Origin: Paralithodes platypus
Taxonomy: Eukaryota; Arthropoda; Malacostraca; Decapoda; Lithodidae
NCBI GenBank assembly: GCA_032716605.1
Contig: JAVRFV010002373.1
Span: forward strand, 690,052 to 754,051
Direction of reading: 5' to 3'
Length of the DNA: 64,000 nucleotides
This document shows, piece after piece, positions 21,222 through 31,180 of this stretch (the stretch's first letter is position 1; each line of letters opens with the position of its first letter). Under the pieces are notes generated by a model. That model did no database searches and had not been told where the DNA came from. It was given only the letters and a program-made list of their open reading frames with translations. The position numbers and the translations under genes were made by a program.

Positions 21222-21717
21222 TACTAGCAGGGGTACCCGGAGTTGCCCGGGTTTAAATTCTACCATAATCACCATCACTACTACTACCACTACTACTACC
21301 ATAATCACCATCATCAATCACTACTACCACAATCATCACAATACTACTACTACCATAATCACCGGCCTCGACCTCCCTGTGCCTCATTAAACGGCGACCT
21401 CGATTTCGGCCGCTAAATGACCTCCGATTTTGGATCTGACCTCATCCGTACCCCCATTTTGAGGGGCTGCGAACAACTTTCGTTCCATACACCTTTTCAA
21501 TCGGAGGCCTCCTTCTGCCCCAAACGGCCATTTTTTTCATTTTGTTTTCAATTTCGGCCTCGAAACGACCTCTGATCGTGGCCTCACCCCCTCTATGACC
21601 TGACCCAGGTCAATTGACACCCACATGCAAAGTTTCAGCTCCCCAGGTCCAAAACTGCGGCCGCCTATTAAGAACACACAGACAGACAGACACACGAACT
21701 GATTTAATAATATAGAT
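21222..21717 (+). repeat. Dispersed repeat Q, copy 1
   Basis: Starts TACTAGCAGGGGTACCCGG, GTTGCCCGGGTTTAAA, followed by ACC/ATC triplet-rich sequence, a GGCCTCGACCTCCCTG block, AAGTTTCAGCTCCCCAGGTC, a CAGACAGACA run and AATAATATAGAT. This architecture resembles 3' ends of dispersed retroelements in invertebrates. A second copy follows immediately, head to tail. Class unproven. Confidence 0.65.
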
Positions 21718-22742
21718 TACTAGCAGGGGTACCCGGCGTTGCCCGGGTAATCACCATAATCATCATCACTACTACCACCACTACTACTACCATAATCACC
21801 ATCATCAATCACTACTACCACTACTACTACAGTACTCCCTCGAATTTTGCGAGAATATGGTCGACATTGCAGCCCGCAAAATTCAAAATAGCAAATTTCA
21901 AATAAATAACCTTATGGGATTAATTGAATATGGTCGACATCTCATCATCGAGGGCCTATTTTTTGGTAATTTTCGTCCTTGTTTGTACACACATTATGAC
22001 ACATACACTTAATTATACATCCTACAATAAAGAAAAACACAGAAATACAGATTCAGGGGACCCAGGGCACAGGTAACACTTCAATTTTGCCCAAGGAAGT
22101 CGATTATGCGAGAGCGTGAGAACATAATAGGAGCGTGGGAGAATCTATAACAGTAAACAATGGGCCGCAGGGCGGCCCGACGTCACGACCCTCATACCCC
22201 TCCCCCCCGAAAACTAGTGCGGAAACCCCGTATCATTGGGCGCCACCCGCAAAACTCAAGTAATATCGCACATATCAAGTCCTCCAATAACTGTCAAATC
22301 TTGGGTCCCGTTCGTAAAATCAAAATTTCGCAAATTTGAAAGACGCAAAATTCGAGGGACTACTGTACTACTACCATAATCACCGGCCTCGACCTCCCTG
22401 TGCCTCATTAAACGGCGACCTCGATTTCGGCCGCTAATGACCTCCGATTTTGGATCTGACCTCATCTGTATCCCCATTTTGGGGGGCTGGGAACAACTTT
22501 CGTTCCATACACCTTTTCGATCCGAGGCCTCCTTCTGCCCCAAACGGCAAATTTTTTCAATTTTTATCAATTTATTTTCAATTTCGGCCTCGAAACGACC
22601 TCCGATCATGGCCTCGCCCCCTCTACGACCTGACCCAGGTCAATTGACACCCACATGCAAAGTTTCAGCTCCCCAGGTCCAAAACTGCGGCCGCCTATTA
22701 AGAACACACACACACACACAGACAATCGAAAATATTATATAG
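21718..22742 (+). repeat. Dispersed repeat Q, copy 2, interrupted
   Basis: A direct head-to-tail duplicate of copy 1, sharing the TACTAGCAGG start and ATATAGAT end. It is interrupted at about 21830-22365 by a pogo-like MITE. Confidence 0.7.
21830..22365. mobile_element. Pogo/Tigger-like MITE (TA TSD)
   Basis: 536 bp with terminal inverted repeats CAGTAnTCCCTCGAATTTTG and CG following, flanked by TA (21828-21829 and 22366-22367). CAGT...CCCTC termini with a TA target are typical of pogo/Tigger elements of the Tc1-mariner superfamily. The interior has repeated CGCAAAATTC-like segments near both ends and no transposase ORF. Confidence 0.85.
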
Positions 22743-22978
22743 ATATACATGTGTCCAATTGAGGGAGTATTAACAGTGTTGAGCATGCGGTGGATGCAGT
22801 ATCTTAAGTAAAGCTTGACTTACTGTACCTAATGTAGCGGCCTACAGTATTTGGTTTAGCATTTTAGTCATCAATATCACTCTTAAATGTATTAATTGAT
22901 AGATTATAAGTCGAACCACGGAGTACACATTAGTTCTGCATTAATACATAAGCCAATATCAATATTTCGTATTAAATC

Positions 22979-23257
22979 AGGGTGTATTCATGTTCATCAT
23001 CATGTAGGTAGAGGTGTAGGACACGAGGGGTAGTGTATACGCGAGGTGGGGGAAAGGTCAGTGGTTAGAAGGGATAGGCAGGTGTGGCTTGGAGCTGCTT
23101 AGCCCTGCAGGCTTCGGCCTGTCTTAACTGGTTGGTTTGGTCACCTGGTCCTTTCGTTCTGTGGGCCTTTCCTTCGGGTGTTTCTATTCCCGTTTCCTGG
23201 TGGTGTTCGCTCGTGGCTTCCGTGGTGGGCTTCTCGTTCTGGGGCATTTTACAAGAT
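22979..23257 (+). repeat. Repeat shared with the upstream part of the DIRS-type element
   Basis: Homologous by eye to about 59430-59695. Shared blocks include TATTCATGTTCATCATC, GGTCCTTTCGTTCTGTGG and GGTGGGCTTCTCGTTCTGGGGCATTTTA. The homology stops exactly where the DIRS gag-like frame continues in the other copy. Confidence 0.7.
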
Positions 23258-23930
23258 ATCACAAAATTTGTCTTTAACCCCAGAAGGCCGATACACTACT
23301 CAAATAGCACGGCTTTAAATAGCCTGCTGACGGCTGCTATTTACTTGTATGACGTCACGGTACTTTTGCGGTAATTTTCACCGAGTTCCAATATCATCGA
23401 AACTACCGTGATGTCAACACAATGGGTTTAAGGAAATTTACTATGGCAAAGGTGCGTAAACACGGAAAATCACGGAAAAGTTACCTCACGAAAACAAGCA
23501 ATATCTCAGTAACTACTGGGCCTATGGAGCTGAATTTTTTTACGAGACAAAAGCTGAAAGTGACCTCTCTCACGTGGTTTATGACTCATTTCTCTATCTT
23601 TATTCTTTGATTAGCTATTAAGCCATAAACACTACCGAAAATCGCCAAAAAAATCCGGCCTCCTCGGGTTAATGGCGGCCATCTTGGACGCCATCTTAGT
23701 TAAAGTCTAATATGCAACTGCTTTGAACAAAATTACCTTCACTTACCACGTTAGAGCCAAAAAAATGGATTGGACAGTATTCATGTCTTTTTTCTTTCAA
23801 TTAACTGACCCATAACAGTAGGGCTCAGTCAGATGTGTCGGCCATCTTGAAAAATGGTCGCCATATTGAATTTTGCGTGGCCAGCGGTATGTGCTTTGAA
23901 AGTGAGCTTTGAAGAATACCTGTACCAAAT
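23258..23930. other. Unassigned spacer with GGCCATCTTG motifs
   Basis: Contains several GGCCATCTTG / GCCATCTTG repeats (about 23687-23700, 23849-23875) and CGTCACGGTA. No convincing ORF. It may be a non-autonomous element, but I see no ends. Confidence 0.35.
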
Positions 23931-23931
23931 T

Positions 23932-26152
23932 TCATGCTTGCATCACCATTTGAACGATTGTTTCACTTATCTGCTTCACTACTGCTCCAGAGGGCACGAT
24001 TAAGGCTAGGTCATCAGCATACATGAGATGATTTACAATGGTGCTGCCAATACAGCACCCAGTGCGAGTCTTGTTCAGCTCCAGACTAAGATCATCCATG
24101 TAGACGTTGAAAAGATACGGAGACAATATCCCCCCCTGCCTAACACCATTGGTTACGGCGAAAGAGCCTGACAGGATGTTGCCCCATCTTACACACATTT
24201 TTTGATTAGCATAGCAGAAAATAAGTATCCTAACAATATAGCTAGGCACTCCCCTGTTAACTAATTTTTCAAATAAGGTTTTGTGACACACCCTATCAAA
24301 AGCCTTACTTGCATCAAGAAAACAAGAGAAAATTGAGCTATTTAGTTTGTTGTATGTATCAATCACTTCTTTCAGCACATATATGCATTGGTCTGTGCCG
24401 TGATTTTTCTTAAAGCCAAACTGATTGCTGCTGGTGACAATATATGCAGACATTCTTTCTAGCATTATCATTTCAACTACCTTACTCACCACACTAGCAA
24501 GTGCTACTGGGCGGTAGTTGTCTTTAGCTGTAATTTTACTTGATTTAGCGGCTTGCTTGGTGTAGTGACTAGCGTCTCGGACTTCCACCCAGAAGGCCCG
24601 AGTTCGCGCCCACGCTCGGCGCATTAAAGATTTTTCACAAGCACTGAGTCGTTACCATCCCTCATGAGCAAAGGGATGGGGTAGTAGTACAGGACCCCAA
24701 TGGAAATACGCCTAATCGGCCTTATTGAGCTATCCTTAGCTAGCTTAGCATGCGCTAGCTTTAAGAACTATTATTATTATTATTATTATTATTATCTTTA
24801 ATGACAGGAACAAGTATTACGGATATCATAGACTCCGGCAGGACACCATGCGTAAATAGACTGGTGATGCAAGAACTAAGTTTATCTATTAACAACTTAT
24901 CTGCATATTTAAGATGTTTTGCATATATACCATCCAGCCCACAAGCTTTGTTTAGGTTAAGTTTTCTTATGGCATTCTCAAGATCACTTTCAGTCACTTT
25001 AATGTCTTCATAATTACTATCTTTCACATATTGAATTGCACCATTAGTAGACCTTTGGTTTACACTGTTAAGTAGTTCCTTAAAATGAGTTTTCCATAAG
25101 TCAGCTATGTTCTCTTCACCCGTAACCCCCTCAACACTGACAGGTAATGGTGTGTTACAATTTTGCATGGATCTGATGTCCTTCCAAAAACAGTTAGTAT
25201 CCTTTTCTGCCAGACTCTTTGCAAGGGCTTCCTTCCTTAATTGGTTTTCATTTTGCTTAATAAATCTAATGGCATATTTGGTCCTAGCCTTTGCTCTTTT
25301 GTGAAGTTCAAATATAGGCCCCTGTCTGGGCTGACCTACTTCAAGCCAATGAGACCTAGCATCTCTGGAGGCCTGATACAGGTCAGCTACATAGTCTTGC
25401 CAACCTGGCTTATTGAATGAGGACTTATATTTACGGCTATTAAAAATACTTTCCCCCGCTTTTGATAAAGAATCTATTATACTATTGTAAAATTTAATAA
25501 TGTCCTTTCTGTGTTGTGCATCACTACATTTTGGATCCCTGCATTGTGCTACACCATTACCATCATATTGCACCCTATTTAATAAGTCTTTGGTTTTATC
25601 ACAGTACATTTGGCACTCTTCATTTGAGATTACATTCCATGGAACTTTTGCCTTGATGCTATTGCTAGTTTCTGTTATTTCCGGTGCCTTATTAATTTGG
25701 ATTGTTAATTCTATAGGTATGTGGTCGTCATCCGTAATGTCGTATGTTATGGCCATTTCTGAGATAGAGTCATGAAAGTCAGAGCTAGAGATTGCATGAT
25801 CAAGCCACGACCTGGTCTCCCACGCTTCACTAACAATATGTATAGCTATTTTCTGGAAGCAGGTTTTTGGAGGACAAAATTAAACCTTGCTCCTCACAAA
25901 ACCTTAACATATGTTTAGCAAACATGGAACCACCCAACTCGTGAGGGGTAGCATTCCAATCACCTACCACTGAGTAACACGTTATCTCTAATTCAGAAAT
26001 TAGGCCACCAAGCTCCCCTAACTTTTCCAAATAAAGTTCTTCATTTTCTGCACACTGATACGGTAAGTAAACACAAAATATTGCAAATTTTCTGTGTCCC
26101 ACTTCCAGCTGTATTCCCGCACACCAGCTTAAATTTGTCTCAATGGTTTTAA
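23932..26152 (-). mobile_element. LINE-D (endonuclease-RT), interrupted by SINE-1
   Basis: Minus-strand order: endonuclease part (KFAIFCVYLPYQ, VVGDWNATPHELGG), linker, then the RT start (RKLNLNKACGLDGIYAKHLK) up to 24800. After the SINE, the RT resumes at about 24545 with ITAKDNYRPVALAS, FLDASKAFDRVCH, TNGVRQGGILSPYLF and HLMYADDLALI. It is truncated just after the YADD region at about 23932. The two RT pieces become contiguous in frame when the SINE is removed. Confidence 0.85.
24547..24794 (+). mobile_element. tRNA-derived SINE, copy 1
   Basis: The head has a pol III A-box-like TGGTGTAGTGACT (24558-24570) and B-box-like GAGTTCGCGCC (24600-24610). A body follows, then a 3' segment at 24692-24739 nearly identical to the 3' end of LINE-F. 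The tail is an ATT microsatellite (about 24770-24794). It is inserted in the RT frame of LINE-D with little or no target-site duplication, as expected for SINEs mobilised by CR1/L2-like LINEs. Confidence 0.9.
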
Positions 26153-26157
26153 TTATA

Positions 26158-26613
26158 GGTATGAAGTGATAAGAGGACTATGGAAAGGGATTGGGGTACC
26201 AGCAATAATGCATGGATTGGAGGCTATAGCTTGCACTGAGGAGGAGGTTGAGAGGCTGGCGAGGGTACAGAACAGAGTTGGTAGACTGGCACTAGGAGCA
26301 AAAACATGGACGGCAGTGGAGGCAATTAGAGGGGATATGGGTTGGAGCACCTTCAGGGAAAGAATTAGGAAGGCAAAATTGAAATACAAGATTAGGTTAG
26401 AAAATTTGGAGAACAATACCTGGATTAGGAGAATCTATGAGTGGTCAAGGGATAAGAGTAGGTGGGGAGGGGAGTGCAGGAGAAAGCTAAAGAGAATAGG
26501 GATGAGACAAGAGAGACCAGGAACAGAATGGAAAGAAATATTGGGTGGAGATACAGTTGGAGAGGGAGGAAACATTACAAAGATAGTCGAGAAGAGAATT
26601 CAGGAATGGGGGC
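26158..26613 (+). pseudogene. LINE-E copy 1, first part of C-terminal domain
   Basis: Plus-strand frame containing YEVIRGLWKGIGVPAIMHG, VERLARVQNRVGRLALGAK, DMGWSTFRERI and KIVEKRIQEWG. It is homologous to LINE-E copy 2 (50878-51935). It stops at GGGGC (26609-26613), where the long-LTR element inserted. The frame resumes at 50172 in the same register. The 5' part, including the RT, is missing at the junction with LINE-D. Confidence 0.8.
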
Positions 26614-26759
26614 TGTTTTGCCCGGTCCAAATTGGAACGCGAGATATTCTGAGTGCAATGATTAACTCTCTAACTGGAGAAGTATACCTTTAACTTTAAT
26701 AAAGAGACAACACGGCAGGAGAATAATTACACAGGCGACAAGACTTAGTTAACATGGGT

Positions 26760-26765
26760 TTTATT
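26760..26765 (-). terminator. LTR polyadenylation signal AATAAA
   Basis: Minus-strand AATAAA about 150 nt before the LTR end. Conserved in the 5' LTR at 39833-39838. Orientation agrees with pol. Confidence 0.5.
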
Positions 26766-27377
26766 CACTTTACACCTGGTTCATAGAGGAGCAATATATT
26801 TAATTCTGGAACCTGAGATCATCAAAATGGCAACAATGGTAAATAGAGCATACAAATAATAATATGATTAGCAATTATAAGGCAAGAGTCGAACATTGGG
26901 TCCGGACTCAATTTAACAATAACTCCTCGGATACAATTATAGAGTATCCAAAATAGTGGAGGCTTACCTCCCACTCAACTAGATCTCAAGCAAGATCTCA
27001 GCAAGGTAACAAGAGTGCAGTAATGGCAGATGTCGTCTGGATCATACTATGATGTCCCCGGCAATAGTGACGTTAACTGACTCTAAAGCAACAATGACCA
27101 AGTGGTCATCAACAATAAGGTGGGCTCTGAAAGGCTCACAAATGAACTGAATTCTACAGGTGTGCTAGATTTCACCTGGCAAGATTATTTATTCTAAAAC
27201 TACTTGTGTGGGCAACTAGCAAGATGCGGAAGGCTGATACAACAATCGTCGGGAGCTGAGATAGAGTGAGATCTATTCGAGTTATGAACCTGACAGAATG
27301 TTAAGTGAATGAGGCTAGAAGTTATACAAGGGAACAAGGTTACGTGTAAATATGTGTGTATGTCATATGCTGTGGGT

Positions 27378-27385
27378 CTTATATA
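27378..27385 (-). promoter_or_regulatory. LTR TATA box TATATAAG
   Basis: Minus-strand TATATAAG in GC-rich flanks, upstream of the AATAAA signal in the element's orientation. Conserved in the other LTR (40451-40458). Confidence 0.6.
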
Positions 27386-27958
27386 GGCGCGTCCCCTCTG
27401 ACGGGCTATGGGAGACCAATAACCCGGGAATGTGCGGATATAAGGATCCCCTGATAGTTATGTCTAATGTGTCCCGGCAAGTGGGCAGATTAACGTCAAT
27501 TTACGTAGAGAGAGGAAAGCCCTCTCGCAAGACGCTATTTAGTGAGAACCCCTGAAGATAACTTCAACCACTACCCTGAGACAACTCTATACCCATAAAC
27601 CATAATAAGGCACTTAAAGGAGAGCTGGAGTGAAGAGGTGCCGTAGATCGAGGGAGAATCCAGTGGTCCAGGAGGGCAGCTGGGGCGTGGTACTTCCGGA
27701 TGTTGGTCCGGGATTAGGCTGCACTCCTACGTCCTTACAGCTCCTTGCTCCTCTGCGCCTACCACGGGAGGCACCCGGGTTCCTCTTGCACTCCGCGTGA
27801 GCAGGGACTTACTAAGAGTATGCCGGAGTTTTGCTACAGGGTTTGGTGGGGGGTTACGGCGACTAGCATAATGGTCTGTATAGAGTTTCAAGCAGTCTAT
27901 CCAGTGACACTATGGTTAGTCTAAGGTTTGGGACAATTAAATTACTCCCTTGCAACTC

Positions 27959-28608
27959 CTCTGGAACCACAAGACTAATACAGTAAATAGAGGCCAGTGA
28001 AGGTGGGGCCCAAAGTGGGTTGCACAATCTAGTCCTCTTCCTGAAGGGGGGAACCCGACCTGGTCGTCTCTAAGTACTGCACTATCCTTGTAATCCCTTG
28101 AAAGGAACAAGACAGGAATCCTTATTCACTTGGTCTGGGCACAGCATCGAAGGCCAGGAAGGTGGGGCCCAAAGTGGGTTGCACAAGCTAGTCCTCTTCC
28201 TGAAGGGGGGAACCCGACCTGGTCGTCTCCGATCACTGCACACAGCTTCAAGTGTGAACACCAGCTATTCTGGCTGCTTTTGTCTCTGGAACCACAAGAC
28301 TAATACAGTAAATAGAGGCCAGTGAAGGTGGGGCCCAAAGTGAGTTGCACAATCTAGTCCTCTTCCTGAAGGGGGGAACCCGACCTGGTCGTCTCTAAGT
28401 ACTGCACTATCCTTGTAATCCCTTGAAAGGAACAAGACAGGAATCCTTATTCACTTGGTCTGGGCACAGCATCGAAGGCAAGGAAGGTGGGGCCCAAAGT
28501 GGGTTGCACAAGCTAGTCCTCTTCCTGAAGGGGGGAACCCGACCTGGTCGTCTCCGATCACTGCACACAGCTTCAAGTGTGAACACCAGCTATTCTGGCT
28601 GCTTTTAC
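27959..28608. repeat. LTR-internal 325-bp tandem repeat, two units
   Basis: Units start at 27959 and 28284. Each unit contains two diverged half-units with GGTGGGGCCCAAAGTG and CCTGAAGGGGGGAACCCGAC. The matching array in the 5' LTR has three units (41031, 41356, 49005), the middle one interrupted by LINE-F. Confidence 0.92.
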
Positions 28609-28924
28609 CCAGATAAAGAGATACCAAAGGCAAGCTTAGTTACTGATGTCCAGACTGGCTGAGTACTTGTGAATATTCTTGCCCAGACTTAAGGCGCCCG
28701 GCTTGAGAGGATCAAAGGCGCTGGGGTGGTGTCTGCGCGTGGTGGTTAGGTCCTTGTAGTCCTAGGACTGGTGTGCCTGGACTTTTGGCTGGCCCTTGTA
28801 GATGTAGCTGGAGGAAGATTCCTCAGGGCAGATCTGTACACATTATGGGGTGATGGCTTCCTGGTGGGAGAGGAAGCGGATGAGTTTCTTACAATGGATG
28901 ATGACTTATTCTGGGGGTTAAGAC

Positions 28925-29701
28925 TTATTGTTGGCTGGAAGGATAGGCAAGTTTTGGTTTATGAGTGACTTTAAACCGGGACAATGGTTTAGATTGAATG
29001 GATGCAAGAGCATTAGGTTCCTTGATAGGGGATATGAAAGGCAATCTGGGGAAGAGAGGTTTTGGTTCTGAAAGAGCTTTAGGTTCTTTGATAGGGGATA
29101 TGAAAGGTAATTTAGGAAACAACCTGGTACCACCTGTGGTTGTGTAGCTAGGTTGAGGAGTTACTGGGCTGGCTGATGGGGGTTTGTAATGGTTACCCCT
29201 GCGATGGTCATTTTCTTTGGCTCTGGTGGTTAAAGAAAATGACTTGCCGTGGGTGACTGGTGTGGTCCACTCGGGACGGACGTGTCCCACTTGTTCCACC
29301 GTTATCGTGGCGATATGGGCAGGGGCAGGGTTGTCGTGGGTCTGGATGGCAGGGGTAAGGCTGTCCGAAGGCTTAGTTGGCTCTGTCGCATGGCTGTGAC
29401 AAGCTGGAGATGCGGTAACACCGTTCATAGACCGCATCTCACTACCGTCGGGCAGAGAAAAGTCCCGAACCCGGGACTCAAGGTGGTAGTGTCTAGAGGT
29501 AGCATCCTGGAAGACGGGGGTCAGGTGTTGGATGAGGTGGTGGTAGATAAACCCCCTGTTGTTCGGTGTGGCCCTCTGGTCTCCGGTGAGGGTGAGGAGA
29601 GAAGAGGAGTCGTAGTATCTCAGCTGGTCGAGAAGTTGGTGAGGTGATCTGATCAGGATGGTGGAGTCCTTCCGCACTAGGGCTATCTGGTCAATTCTCA
29701 T
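28925..29701 (-). CDS. Unidentified ORF crossing the 3' LTR boundary (258 codons)
   Basis: An open minus-strand frame whose first part (about 29701-29442) is internal and whose last two-thirds lies in the LTR. It is rich in Pro, Thr and Ser, with a repeated LPFISPIKEPK motif near the end. The corresponding stretch of the 5' LTR (49734-50166) is also largely open. No envelope features (signal peptide, furin site, transmembrane segment) are evident, and no family is recognised. It may simply be low-stop sequence. Confidence 0.3.
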   Translation of the reverse strand: MRIDQIALVRKDSTILIRSPHQLLDQLRYYDSSSLLTLTGDQRATPNNRGFIYHHLIQHLTPVFQDATSRHYHLESRVRDFSLPDGSEMRSMNGVTASPACHSHATEPTKPSDSLTPAIQTHDNPAPAHIATITVEQVGHVRPEWTTPVTHGKSFSLTTRAKENDHRRGNHYKPPSASPVTPQPSYTTTGGTRLFPKLPFISPIKEPKALSEPKPLFPRLPFISPIKEPNALASIQSKPLSRFKVTHKPKLAYPSSQQ

Positions 29702-29715
29702 ATTGGTGAGAGAGG

Positions 29716-29982
29716 TCAGCGAGGGTGTCGTCGTGGTGGGAGGTGGGTGGTGAGTGAGGACAGAGATCCTGGCTGGGCCCTTGTCATTCGGTGGTGCGGA
29801 CGCCGAAGTACCAGGCTGGGGGGAGGAGCTTGGAACCGGCTTGGTGACGTGGCTCCGGGCAGCTGAGTTTTGCCCTTTTCTTGTTCTTGGCTGGGAAAGG
29901 GCTGGTTCCCATTTGGTGGGTGGCTTGACTGGTCTCCCACAGCGGGTATGAGAAGGCAGTCTGGGGAAGGGGGGAGAGGGGG
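29716..29982 (-). other. Proline-rich internal region, left of nested element
   Basis: Continuation of the proline-rich region that starts at about 35315, split by the nested LTR element. The frame entering from the right reaches a stop near 29800. Another frame is open for 74 codons. No known domain. Confidence 0.35.
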
Positions 29983-30374
29983 TGTGGTGTAATTCGATTT
30001 ACGTTGGGTAGATTTGATTTACGTTGGGTAGGTTAGTTAGTTTTAGGCACATTGGGCGAACGAAGGGGGGTCGAGAGTAAACACGCGTGTGAGGATGGGG
30101 GTGCAGAGGTCGCAGGGAGCTCCTGTCGTATTTACCGAGTGTAGTGTTGCTGTGGTAGGTGAATAGATTCAGTCGAGGTCGGCGGTTCGTGTGGTCATCA
30201 CCGTAGCTGTAGGTTAGGTCGGATTGTGGTTTGAGGTCGCAGTTTCTGGAGCGTTGACAACGTTGGATGGGGAACTGCTTGGCCTAGGCCTAGGCTAGCC
30301 TATACTGTACAGCGCCGCACAAGGATATTCTCACCGTGAGGTAAGGGTGCTAACGTTTTTGTATTTCAACCACA
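29983..30374 (+). repeat. 5' LTR (392 bp)
   Basis: TGTGGTGTAATTCG to TTCAACCACA. Begins with a short direct repeat of GATTTACGTTGGGTAG. Near the end there is GAGGTAAGGGTGCTAAC, which resembles a splice donor followed by a branch point. Confidence 0.95.
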
Positions 30375-30400
30375 AGCTATCTAGGCGCATACTAGTCACC

Positions 30401-31180
30401 ATGTCTGGAAAAGGGAAGGTGAGTAGTGAAATGATGAAGTCGTATGATGGTAAGGGCGACATGGTGGCGTGGCTAAAGAAGGCAGAGTTGGTGGCGAAAC
30501 TCTTGAAATTTGACGACTTGGCTAGTTTCATACCACTGTACTTGGAGGGAGATGCGTTAGCCTTGTACCTCGAAATGAGTGAGGATGATCAATTAGATGC
30601 TAAGAAGATAAGTGCTAGATTGAAGGAGGCTTTTACACAGGGAATGTTTGAGGCATATGGAAGGCTAAAGAGGGTGACATGGACAGGTGAGGGGGTGGAT
30701 GTCTATGCTAACGAGATAAGGAGGGTGGCAGGGCTAGCTGGGTGGAAGGGAGAGGGCTTGGAGAGGGCTGTGAAGCTAGCTTTTATAACTGGGTTTCCGG
30801 ACAGGATATCGATGGAGCTGCAGCAGGTTAAGGACGTCGAGTCGGATTCGGTGAGCGTGAGTGAATTAATAGTTAGGGCTAGAGTATTGGCATCAGGAGG
30901 AAGCCGGGGAGTTGCAGCGGTTGCTACTGGGGGGCCGGAAGTGGAGGCAAGGTGGCAGGCTCCACGGGGTGACCCGAGTGGCAGGAAATGGGAGGCGCGT
31001 GGGTTCAAAGGTCGCTGCTTCAGATGTGGTGGCTCTCACATGGCAAGGGAGTGTAAGGAGCCAAAGCCAGCCATAACTTGCTATCGGTGTGGGAAGGAGG
31101 GTCACATAGCGAGCCGTTGCAACCAGGGAAACGGTCAAGGGGGAGCTGCTGCACCGGAAGCTACCCCTTTAGTCGAGTAA
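30401..31180 (+). CDS. gag: Gag of the nested LTR retrotransposon
   Basis: 260 codons from the ATG at 30401 (context CACCATGT) to TAA at 31180. The N-terminal part (about residues 1-170) is a helical, Ty3-type capsid region with MVAWLKKAELVAKLL and FIPLYLEGDALALYLEM. The C-terminus has two CCHC zinc knuckles, CFRCGGSHMARECK and CYRCGKEGHIASRC (C-x2-C-x4-H-x4-C). The protein should bind the element RNA and assemble particles. The last 49 bases overlap pol, and a slippery heptamer lies after the second knuckle. I chose the ATG for its context and because upstream residues lie in the LTR and leader. Confidence 0.9.
   Translation: MSGKGKVSSEMMKSYDGKGDMVAWLKKAELVAKLLKFDDLASFIPLYLEGDALALYLEMSEDDQLDAKKISARLKEAFTQGMFEAYGRLKRVTWTGEGVDVYANEIRRVAGLAGWKGEGLERAVKLAFITGFPDRISMELQQVKDVESDSVSVSELIVRARVLASGGSRGVAAVATGGPEVEARWQAPRGDPSGRKWEARGFKGRCFRCGGSHMARECKEPKPAITCYRCGKEGHIASRCNQGNGQGGAAAPEATPLVE
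31126..31169 (+). promoter_or_regulatory. Probable -1 ribosomal frameshift signal
   Basis: GGGAAAC (31126-31132) is positioned as G GGA AAC in the gag frame, a canonical X XXY YYZ slippery heptamer. Four bases later a hairpin can form. Arm 31137-31147 pairs with 31159-31169: ten pairs with one G-A mismatch and an 11-nt loop. The pol frame is -1 relative to gag and has no useful ATG near its start. Confidence 0.75.

Larger units (their letters stand above)
26614..29441 (-). repeat. 3' LTR of the gypsy element (2828 bp)
   Basis: Matches the 5' LTR from TGTTnTGCCCnGTCC (26614) to GCATCTCA (29441). It contains an LTR promoter and poly-A signal in the minus orientation, and two 325-bp tandem units. 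The 5' LTR carries three units. Confidence 0.88.

Noticed and set aside
27352..27555. Small plus-strand ORF repeated in both LTRs (27352 and 40440)
   Set aside because: Antisense to the LTR promoter. Duplicated only because the LTRs are duplicated.
28098..28662. Repeated 75-79-codon ORFs also found at 41170, 48819 and 49144
   Set aside because: They arise from the 325-bp tandem unit of the LTR and have no conserved function apart from the repeat.
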